Positions 14,587 to 21,097 of a DNA stretch of 21,097 bases are shown here, piece by piece (positions within the stretch are counted from its first letter, which is position 1; each line of letters starts with the position of its first letter). The stretch covers positions 1-21,097 of the forward strand of contig JBDKVA010000105.1 of NCBI GenBank assembly GCA_039679375.1, read 5' to 3'. The notes beneath the pieces are model-generated. The model was not told the DNA's origin. It saw only the letters and a list, made by a program, of their open reading frames with translations, and did not search any database. Both the position numbers and the translations under genes were made by a program. This DNA comes from JBDKVA01 sp039679375 (GTDB taxonomy: Bacteria; Bacillota; Clostridia; Acetivibrionales; DTU013).

Positions 14587-14902
14587 ATCACCTTTGTTGA
14601 ATACTCTCTACCCTTGCATATTTCCCAGGAGTTCTAACTCGGGAATGCTCCATCTTTATAATGGGAATACCATTCCATGACTCCTACAGGTAATACAAAT
14701 GGCAAACCAGTGATTATATTGGAACGAAAATAGAGTAAGAATCCGGTGAAAAAGTGCATTTTTCGACTCCGCCAAATATGCTAAAATATATATGATATAT
14801 CTGAAATGTGTTAGAATCATAAGTTATTGTTAGTATTTTGAAATATGATATTTTGCAGGCTTGATTCCTGTATCATAATCATAAGCCGTCAGAGGGGGAA
14901 AA
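14587..14902 (+). other. A+T-rich intergenic region before the sensor kinase
   Basis: No gene is visible in these 316 bases. There is a hairpin at 14622-14645 (TTCCC with GGGAA around GAGT/ACTC) but it has no T-run, and a short A/T hairpin (GAAAAA-gtgca-TTTTTC) near 14748-14764 that could act as a weak terminator for the ferredoxin operon. The promoter of the kinase gene should lie between about 14780 and 14880; several A+T-rich -10-like boxes exist and none stands out. GAGGGGG at 14892-14898 is the ribosome site of the kinase. Confidence 0.5.
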
Positions 14903-16618
14903 ATGATTTTTCATTGGTATCCGTATCATGTGCTGACAATATTATTGATGCTGATTTCCGTGGTATTGCTCGGATATATCTTCGTACATAGACACAAAAC
15001 CGGAGCATGGTATTCTTTGGGTATATTGTGTCTGATGCTCTTGTGGTCGGTCACTCAAGGATTGGAATTTTCTGTTCAGGACCTCAGGGATAAGCTGATA
15101 TTTGCGAACATCCAATATATACCGATCACGACCATTCCTGTTCTGTATCTTTACTTGTCCCTGTGTTTTTCCAGAAAAGACTATTTACTGAAGAAGAAGT
15201 ACTTGCCATATTTGCTTGTGATTATGCCTGTTGTTTTAAACATTTTGCTCTGGACGGACCCTTACCATGGATTGATCAGGCAGGCTCTTCACCTCAATGC
15301 CGAGGGCATTGTTCCGACCATAGGCAAACGATTCGGGGTAACAATGCTTCCGTTTGCAGTATACAACTTTTCATTGACAGCGGCAACCCTCGTTATACTT
15401 GCGAATACATGGATGGATAAGCACTTTCATTACAGGGATCAGGCAAAATACCTGTTTCTCGGTCTTCTGATACCTACATGCACTAACTTTCTGCATTTCT
15501 TCGGGGTAGATTTTTACAATATTGATATGACACCTTTCAGCTTTGCAATCACAGGTATTTTACTCACCTACGGCATATTCCGGCATGGTTTGTTCGACCT
15601 TGTCCCGATAGCGCTTAGCCATATCGTCAATGAAATGAAGCCTGGCTTGATCGTGTATGACAAGTCCCTGCGGTTAATCGACATCAATCCTTCTGCCATA
15701 TATATTCTAGGTGTAGGAGGACAACGCATTATCGGACAGCCTGTTTCCGATGCTTTTGCCCATGTGCCGGAATTGGTGCAGGTGATAGAACAAAGGCGCA
15801 GCTGCAAAAATGAAATATCATATTGTGACGATAACAGCCGAAGCTCCTTCGAAGTTACTGTCACGCATCTCGAAAACACCAAGGGTACAAGCCTCGGCTG
15901 GATGGCACAGATATACGACATTACCGAGCGAAAGACTGCGGAGGACAAGCTAAAACAAGATAAGGAAAATGCAATGTTGTTATATAAAAACGCCGAGCAG
16001 ACATCGATATCCAATGAATCGGCATTTTTACAGGCGCAAATAAAGCCTCATTTCCTCTATAACGCGCTCAACGTAATCGCTGTGTTGTGCAGGGTGGACT
16101 CAGAGAAAGCGAGAGAGCTGATATTGGATTTGTCGAACTACATGCATCACAGCTTTGATTTTAAAAATCTTGAAAAGTATATTGCTTTTGAAGAGGAACT
16201 GGAATTCATCCAGGCCTATGTCAGAATTGAGCAGGCACGCTTTAAGGACCGGGTGAATGTGATATACGAGATCGATGATACCGAAGGCCTGCGGCTTTCG
16301 CCGCTGTTATTGCAGCCGTTGGTGGAAAACGCCATACGCCACGGTATACGCAAAAATGAAACCGGTCGGACAGTTGTTTTAAGAGTAAAAAATCTGAAAG
16401 AACACTATCTGATAGAAATAGAGGATGACGGAGCAGGAATGACACCGGAGCAGCTTGAAGCGATCCAGCAGGGGCAGGGATCAGGCGGCGTGGGATTGGC
16501 CAACATACAAAAAAGGCTTAGAATGCTGTATGGCACGCAGCTTTTCATAGAAAGCCGGCAGGGCATAGGAACAAAAGTAACCATGACATTGCCCAAGAGA
16601 AGGGATGATGAAATATGA
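14903..16618 (+). CDS. LytS-type sensor histidine kinase with 7TM N-terminus and PAS domain
   Basis: A 571-residue membrane kinase. Residues about 1-225 hold seven hydrophobic segments (histidine kinase N-terminal 7TM type). A PAS domain follows (about 246-345, from GLIVYDKSLRLIDINPSAIY to QIYDITERKTAEDK). Then come a coiled-coil linker and the His_kinase (PF06580) block AQIKPHFLYNALN with phosphoacceptor His383. The ATPase domain shows its N-box LVENAIRHGIRKN (Asn476), IEDDGAGM, and GGVGLANIQKRLRMLYG. All catalytic elements are present. The 7TM part probably senses a membrane or extracellular ligand directly. It overlaps the response regulator gene by 4 bases (ATGA), so the two are a coupled pair; autophosphorylation at His383 would be followed by transfer to Asp53 of that regulator. 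Confidence 0.92.
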   Translation: MIFHWYPYHVLTILLMLISVVLLGYIFVHRHKTGAWYSLGILCLMLLWSVTQGLEFSVQDLRDKLIFANIQYIPITTIPVLYLYLSLCFSRKDYLLKKKYLPYLLVIMPVVLNILLWTDPYHGLIRQALHLNAEGIVPTIGKRFGVTMLPFAVYNFSLTAATLVILANTWMDKHFHYRDQAKYLFLGLLIPTCTNFLHFFGVDFYNIDMTPFSFAITGILLTYGIFRHGLFDLVPIALSHIVNEMKPGLIVYDKSLRLIDINPSAIYILGVGGQRIIGQPVSDAFAHVPELVQVIEQRRSCKNEISYCDDNSRSSFEVTVTHLENTKGTSLGWMAQIYDITERKTAEDKLKQDKENAMLLYKNAEQTSISNESAFLQAQIKPHFLYNALNVIAVLCRVDSEKARELILDLSNYMHHSFDFKNLEKYIAFEEELEFIQAYVRIEQARFKDRVNVIYEIDDTEGLRLSPLLLQPLVENAIRHGIRKNETGRTVVLRVKNLKEHYLIEIEDDGAGMTPEQLEAIQQGQGSGGVGLANIQKRLRMLYGTQLFIESRQGIGTKVTMTLPKRRDDEI

Positions 16619-17550
16619 AAGCCGTAATTGTTGACGATGAATATTACGCAATGCAGGGCTTGAAAATGGAGCTGGAGGACATTGGCGGTATTGAAATCGC
16701 CGGCATGTATGAGGATGGCTCAAAAATGCTGGATGAAATAAATGAAATCCGGCCCGACGTCATCTTTTTGGATATAGAAATGCCGCAAATAAATGGATTT
16801 GAGCTTTTTGAGAAGCTTGTGGATACAGGCTGCATTCCGAATATCGTTTTTGTAACGGCGTACAGCCATTATGCGGTAAAGGCTTTTGAAATTAATGCAA
16901 TCGATTATATTGTCAAGCCGGTGACAAAAAGCAGGCTTTTAAAAACACTTGAGAGGATCAAATCTGTTTCTGCCCCGGAAAAAGAGACAACCCTTCAAAT
17001 CAACTGCTTCAGGCATTTTTCCATCATGGTGAATGGCAAGGAAATCAACTCCGGCTGGAGAACCCGTAAGGCAGAGGAGTTGATTGCCTTGCTGGTTAGT
17101 GAAAAAGGCAGCTTCGTGTCCAAGGATAAAATCGCAGAAGCCCTTTGGCCGGAGCAGGACCGCGAAAGCGCCTTGTCCAACCTGTATATGGCCTACTATT
17201 ATATCAAAAAGCAGGAGAATAAAACCGGTGTCAGAATCCCCATCGAATCGGAGCGAGGCAAGATGCGCATCGATGCAGAGCTCATTGTATGCGACATGCT
17301 GGAATTCAACAAGCTGATCGACGCCGGGAATAGAGCGGATGCTGACGAAAGGGCAGTTTACCTGGAAAAGGCGGCAGGGCTTTATCAGGGATTGCTTTTT
17401 GAGGATGGCTATTACACCTGGGTCAATACAATCCAGGGCTTTTATGAGTACCGGTATTTGGAGTTGCTTGGCAACCTGATTGCATATTACCGGAAGAAGG
17501 CCGACGAGCAGAAAGCAGGTTACTACGAAGAAAAACTCAAAACATTTTAG
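16615..17550 (+). CDS. response regulator with SARP-like output (trHTH plus BTAD)
   Basis: A 311-residue two-component regulator. Residues 1-120 are a receiver domain with Asp7, Asp8, the phosphoacceptor Asp53 (VIFLDIEMP), Thr81 (FVTAYS) and Lys101 (VKP). Residues about 125-215 are an OmpR-like winged helix (LLVSEKGSFVSKDKIAEALW then ALSNLYMAYYYIKK), and the rest is a helical bacterial transcriptional activation domain (EKAAGLYQGLLFEDGYYTWV). This receiver plus SARP-like layout is typical of Clostridia regulators paired with LytS-like kinases, in place of the LytTR output. The stop is followed directly by a strong terminator. The surface-protein gene downstream is a plausible target (inference). 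Confidence 0.9.
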   Translation: MKAVIVDDEYYAMQGLKMELEDIGGIEIAGMYEDGSKMLDEINEIRPDVIFLDIEMPQINGFELFEKLVDTGCIPNIVFVTAYSHYAVKAFEINAIDYIVKPVTKSRLLKTLERIKSVSAPEKETTLQINCFRHFSIMVNGKEINSGWRTRKAEELIALLVSEKGSFVSKDKIAEALWPEQDRESALSNLYMAYYYIKKQENKTGVRIPIESERGKMRIDAELIVCDMLEFNKLIDAGNRADADERAVYLEKAAGLYQGLLFEDGYYTWVNTIQGFYEYRYLELLGNLIAYYRKKADEQKAGYYEEKLKTF

Positions 17551-17572
17551 AAAAAATACATAAAACAGCGAA

Positions 17573-17613
17573 AGGGCTGCGGTACAATGGGAAATTGTGC
17601 GGCAGCCCTTTTT
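17573..17613 (+). terminator. rho-independent terminator of the two-component operon
   Basis: AGGGCTGC (17573-17580) pairs with GCAGCCCT (17602-17609); the stem continues inward as GTACAAT with ATTGTGC after one G-G mismatch, closing a GGGAA loop, and is followed by TTTT. It separates the kinase/regulator pair from the surface-protein gene, which should have its own promoter in 17614-17830. Confidence 0.9.
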
Positions 17614-17851
17614 CGAGTGTAAAGATTTTGTAAAGATTTGGTTTGCTACAATTAAAATGTCGAAAAATATAAGCATTTCTGCGGAACGGGGCGGATGCAG
17701 CTTGAATGTAATATTATACGGCAAACTCAAGGTGTTTTTCGTCGCAGAGGATTTGTTGAAGTCAATCACAAAGGTCAAAAATGTGTCTGTCTTTGAGCAT
17801 TTTTTATTAGCTCGGGGATAACCTCAACTAAGAAAGGAACGGTGTAGAGTC
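17614..17851 (+). other. leader region of the surface-protein gene
   Basis: No gene is visible. TACAAT at about 17647 could be a -10 box, but the -35 partner is poor. AGAAAGGA (17831-17838) is the ribosome site for ATG 17852. The long untranslated stretch could hold a regulatory site for the SARP-like regulator; I see no direct repeat array characteristic of SARP binding and no recognisable riboswitch. Confidence 0.35.
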
Positions 17852-20800
17852 ATGAAGAGGCCAGTATCTGTTTTTCTCGCAGTAGCAATCTTGGTATCAA
17901 TGCTTGTCAATTATTCTATCTATGTCCAGGCTGCAGGAGGAAATGCTATTGCCATAATGATTGAACAAAATAGCTTCGATAACTCAAATGTTGGAGGCGA
18001 TGGAGAAAGCACCCTTTTGTGGATGAAAGGGAATTCAACATTAAATGGAGGACAATTGCTGTTAACCAATAATTCCTGGCAAGCCGGTTCGGTGGTAAAA
18101 AGGAACCAGGTCAAGTTAACGGACGGTTTTAGTACATATTTTCAAATAAATTTTTCAGCTAATGCGGACGGGATCGCCTTTGTGCTTTATAAATCCGATG
18201 CGCCTAAGCTTGGCGAAAATGGAGGAGCATTGGGATATGGTGATAAAGGGTTTGAATATTATGGTTCGGATGCTGGCATTAAAGATGGTATTGATAATTC
18301 AATTCATGATTCCATAGTTGTTGAATTTGATACTTGGAAAAATTATGGTGATAATTCAGATCAATATGATTTGAATAACGCAGGATACAATAATCATGCA
18401 GCGATAATGCTGGATGGGAATCAAGCACATGTTCGGCAATCAGATAGCGGAGCAGCAGTTTATACAAATGCCAGCTTATCCGGACAAACAATAAACGCAT
18501 GGGTTGACTACAATTCCGGCAATGGAACTGACACAACGGGAACTGTTACAGTTACTTTTGGAACAGGCGCAACGAAAGATGATGCTGCGAATCATACCAT
18601 TTCAAGAACGATTCAAGTGTCGGACAACACACCCATTGAAGGGGATAACGTATTTGTAGGCTTTACGTCATCTACGGGCGGGAATGCGACGACGCATAAA
18701 CTGCTTAAGTGGTATTTTAAAGACTCATATGCAGCAGGAGGACTAAATCCGACTGCGGGTACTTATACACAGGCGCCGGCTACACTAAGCGTTGTTCCGG
18801 ATAATGCCGGCACGAACCCTGCAAATGCTGCTATAACAATAAAGGACAATTCTGGTGCTGCGATGCCAAACGAGGCTTTTAGTGTTTATTTAGATGGTAG
18901 TTCGACACCGGTGGGAACATATGATACAGGATTGGGCGCGGTTTATTCGTTTACCATCCCCTCTGATTTGAGCAACGGCAGTCATACCATAAGAGCAGTT
19001 GGGGAAGGTGGGGTGACGAATTTTGCTGCCTTTACCGTGGACAAACACACAGTAACCTATAATGGGAATGGTAATACCGGTGGTACAGTACCTTCAGCTT
19101 CAATCCATAATGATGGTACGACAGTGACGGTTTCTGCAAATTCAGGTTCTTTGGTAAAGACGGGATATGACTTTGCAGGTTGGAATACACAGGCTGACGG
19201 AAGCGGAACTGCTTATCATTCCGGAAGCGGTCAAATTCTCAATATTTCTGACGATATTACTTTGTATGCGATTTGGAGTAAATTTTCCGCATCGGAAGGC
19301 AGTTCATCATTTGTAACCTCAGGGGCTGCGATCGTCATTGATTCGGGAATTGCAATCGAAGGCTTTACAGAAAGTATTTCCGGAGCGAGGGTAATGATTC
19401 AGAATAAAAAAACAGGAGACATGCTTAGTTATACAAATGCAGGTGGAATTAGCGGAACATATGACTCGACCGCCGGTGTTTTAACTCTTGAAGGAAGTGC
19501 AACTTCTGCTCAATATCAAACTGCACTTAGAAGCGTTAGATTTTCAACAACTTCCAATGATACTACCGATAGAACCATATTATTTTCATTAGGAGGAGGC
19601 TTGTATTATTCTGACAATGGCCATTTTTACGAATATGTGGACTCTCTCAATATTTCATGGAGTGATGCTAAAACTGCTGCTGAAGGCAGAAGTCTCTATG
19701 GCAGACAGGGATATTTGGCAACATTAACAAGCGCTGAAGAAAATGCTTTTGTTACCGATAAGGTAACTGCACTTGGATGGATAGGAGCAAAGGATATTCA
19801 TTACGTTGATATAAATTCGGATGATAAGCTGGGTGACTGGCGTTGGGTAACGGGACCGGAAGGTCTTGCCAACGGCGGTAATGGAACCGGATTTTATTCC
19901 GGTTATAGCGGAGCCTCGGGCACTACTGTTACTTATTCAAATTGGTGGCAGGGAGAGCCAAACAATGCGGGCAATGTTGAATATGTAGCTCATATTTTTG
20001 GTCCTGCAGACACAATGCCAGCTTGGGCGCTAGGGTCTTCAAACCCTGCAAGCCCCGGCGAATGGAACGATTTTGAACCGGGCCGCAATGACGGAGCTGT
20101 AAAGGGTTATGTGGTAGAATATGGCGGAATACCGGGTGATACACCTATTGTTGTACAAGCTGCCAGGACAATTACAGTGAACACCTTAAGCAATGATGCA
20201 ACGCTGAAATCAACCATAAAGATAAAGGGAGTAACAGTAACCGACTTAGGAACACCGTCAGCGACAATAGAAGGAGTGACTGCAGGCTCGGTGACACTGA
20301 CAGCGGTGCAGGGAGCGGACACCTCCAATGCAGGTTCATACATGACCTCCTTTGTAGCAAATAATATTGCAGGAACAGTAAACAAGATTGTGAAGTATGC
20401 AAGCGGGACAGCAACAACCAACTTCGATACAACAGACACCGCATACAATGGAACGGATGCAATCGTAAACGGCGACTTCTTTGTAGTGAAGGTAACAGCA
20501 GAAGACAGCACTGTCAATTACTACAAGATAACAGTGACGGTAAATTCGCCTTTAAGCAGTGATGCAGGCTTGACCAGTGTATTGGGACAGGTAATCACGG
20601 CAGGAGCGGAAGACGGAACAAGCGGAATGCCGAAGACAGCGAGCATCAGCGTAACCAATGACGTATCCACAGTGGCTGCAGCGGATATCGTCAAGCATAA
20701 TGCAGGAGCGACGGTGACCTTCTATGGGACAGACAGCACCTTCATGACCCCTGCTGCCGGCAGTGTGAATCTGACTGCAGGCTCAGGAACGGATGTATAT

Positions 20801-21097
20801 ATCAAGGTAACGGCGGCGGACAGCACCATCCTGTATTACAAGGTTACCATCAACAGGGCATCTTATTCAAGCGATGAGTCTGACTCTTCAACACCTGCTA
20901 CGCCGACTCAACCTGCGGATACAGGCGTTGAAATACTTGTAAACGGCAAAAGTGAAAGAGCAGCAACAGCAACGACCACACAAGAAGGTGATCAGACAGT
21001 TACAATAGTTGCCGTGGATGATAAAAAGGTAGAGGAAAAGCTTCAGGCTGAAGGTAATTATGCAACTGTAACCATACCTGTGAAAAATGATGCTGAT
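17852..21097 (+). CDS. multidomain exported surface protein with two lectin-type domains (3' end outside window)
   Basis: The frame is open from ATG 17852 to the window edge (1082 codons, still open). Residues 1-27 are a signal peptide (basic start, hydrophobic core, cleavage near VQA-A). About 31-290 is a legume-type bacterial lectin domain (DGIAFVLYKSD, VVEFDTWKNYGDN). About 305-397 is an Ig-like module; 398-475 an InlB-type B repeat (VTYNGNGNTGGTVP, TGYDFAGWNTQADGSGTAY, LYAIWS). About 476-585 is a beta module found in giant adhesins. About 589-759 is a C-type lectin domain (SWSDAKTAAEGRSLYG, WIGAKD, WWQGEPNN, EWND). Then come two cadherin-like beta-sandwich repeats (775-898 and 899-1005), a Ser/Thr/Pro linker, and a module (VEILVNGK...) often seen before S-layer homology domains. 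It probably binds glycans at the cell surface; the anchor lies outside the window. Confidence 0.85.
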   Translation, partial: MKRPVSVFLAVAILVSMLVNYSIYVQAAGGNAIAIMIEQNSFDNSNVGGDGESTLLWMKGNSTLNGGQLLLTNNSWQAGSVVKRNQVKLTDGFSTYFQINFSANADGIAFVLYKSDAPKLGENGGALGYGDKGFEYYGSDAGIKDGIDNSIHDSIVVEFDTWKNYGDNSDQYDLNNAGYNNHAAIMLDGNQAHVRQSDSGAAVYTNASLSGQTINAWVDYNSGNGTDTTGTVTVTFGTGATKDDAANHTISRTIQVSDNTPIEGDNVFVGFTSSTGGNATTHKLLKWYFKDSYAAGGLNPTAGTYTQAPATLSVVPDNAGTNPANAAITIKDNSGAAMPNEAFSVYLDGSSTPVGTYDTGLGAVYSFTIPSDLSNGSHTIRAVGEGGVTNFAAFTVDKHTVTYNGNGNTGGTVPSASIHNDGTTVTVSANSGSLVKTGYDFAGWNTQADGSGTAYHSGSGQILNISDDITLYAIWSKFSASEGSSSFVTSGAAIVIDSGIAIEGFTESISGARVMIQNKKTGDMLSYTNAGGISGTYDSTAGVLTLEGSATSAQYQTALRSVRFSTTSNDTTDRTILFSLGGGLYYSDNGHFYEYVDSLNISWSDAKTAAEGRSLYGRQGYLATLTSAEENAFVTDKVTALGWIGAKDIHYVDINSDDKLGDWRWVTGPEGLANGGNGTGFYSGYSGASGTTVTYSNWWQGEPNNAGNVEYVAHIFGPADTMPAWALGSSNPASPGEWNDFEPGRNDGAVKGYVVEYGGIPGDTPIVVQAARTITVNTLSNDATLKSTIKIKGVTVTDLGTPSATIEGVTAGSVTLTAVQGADTSNAGSYMTSFVANNIAGTVNKIVKYASGTATTNFDTTDTAYNGTDAIVNGDFFVVKVTAEDSTVNYYKITVTVNSPLSSDAGLTSVLGQVITAGAEDGTSGMPKTASISVTNDVSTVAAADIVKHNAGATVTFYGTDSTFMTPAAGSVNLTAGSGTDVYIKVTAADSTILYYKVTINRASYSSDESDSSTPATPTQPADTGVEILVNGKSERAATATTTQEGDQTVTIVAVDDKKVEEKLQAEGNYATVTIPVKNDAD

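Noticed and set aside
14622..14645. Hairpin after the ferredoxin gene as a terminator
   Set aside because: No T-run follows and the stem is bulged.
16939..17778. Long open frame on the minus strand opposite the response regulator
   Set aside because: It runs antisense to a gene with clear receiver and DNA-binding motifs and crosses the terminator; its translation is low-complexity Cys/Phe-rich without family features.
17597..17821. 74-codon + strand ORF in the surface-protein leader
   Set aside because: It starts inside the terminator stem, lacks a ribosome site and shows no recognisable protein features.
17614..17851. Possible riboswitch (for example c-di-GMP) before the surface gene
   Set aside because: A GGCAAAC-like string is present but the paired helices and other conserved positions of known classes were not found.
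20107..20517. Minus-strand frame opposite the cadherin-like repeats
   Set aside because: It mirrors Val/Thr/Ala-rich repeat coding and has no domain of its own.
1..21097. tRNA, rRNA, CRISPR array, complete insertion sequence or integrase
   Set aside because: None was seen on either strand; there are no regularly spaced repeats and no transposase or recombinase motifs.

Overview
The window looks like a stretch of chromosome from an anaerobic, moderately A+T-rich Clostridia-type Firmicute. The grounds are strong AGGAGG-type ribosome sites, an EFR1-type flavodoxin/ferredoxin fusion, a LytS-like kinase paired with a SARP-like response regulator, and a large exported lectin/cadherin-like surface protein with a tail typical of clostridial cell-envelope proteins. 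All convincing genes are on the + strand. I cannot name the species.

Layout. (1) 1-1906: a decayed cluster. It holds a broken VOC/glyoxalase-like gene, an intact pyridoxamine-phosphate-oxidase-fold gene, and two damaged squalene-cyclase-like alpha-barrel genes, coupled by overlapping starts. (2) 1955-7542: a compact operon. It has an AraC regulator with a GyrI-like effector domain, two paralogous BtrH_N-like (papain-fold-like) proteins, a GNAT-GyrI fusion and a stand-alone GyrI-like protein. A short motif, P-x-S/D-Y/F-S-P-x3-P-E-I-L, sits at exactly the same position (residues 13-25) in three consecutive proteins and recurs at the domain junction of the fusion. This is the most original signal here. 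(3) 7543-11157: a second graveyard of gene ends and frameshifted genes (exported-protein remnant, membrane-protein remnant, VanZ C-terminus, DUF1801, 'putative immunity protein' N-terminus, squalene-cyclase-like C-terminus). Set among them are a DUF2200 gene, an AAA/ABC-type ATPase with a shifted 5' end, a 24-bp repeat and an isolated terminator. (4) 11205-14586: an intact squalene-cyclase-like protein, an L-2-amino-thiazoline-4-carboxylic acid hydrolase-like protein, then a TetR regulator and an EFR1 ferredoxin behind a promoter carrying two copies of a palindromic operator. (5) 14903-21097: a LytS-type sensor kinase and SARP-like response regulator in one transcript ending at a strong terminator, followed by a multidomain surface protein that runs off the window.

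How the parts may work together. The 1955-7542 operon plausibly senses and modifies a small molecule: effector-binding domains, an acetyltransferase and acyltransferase/peptidase-fold proteins, possibly assembled through the shared motif (inference). The TetR-EFR1 pair is probably an autoregulated redox unit. The kinase/regulator pair may control the adjacent lectin-bearing surface protein. All family names are from recognition of motifs by eye; no database search was run.
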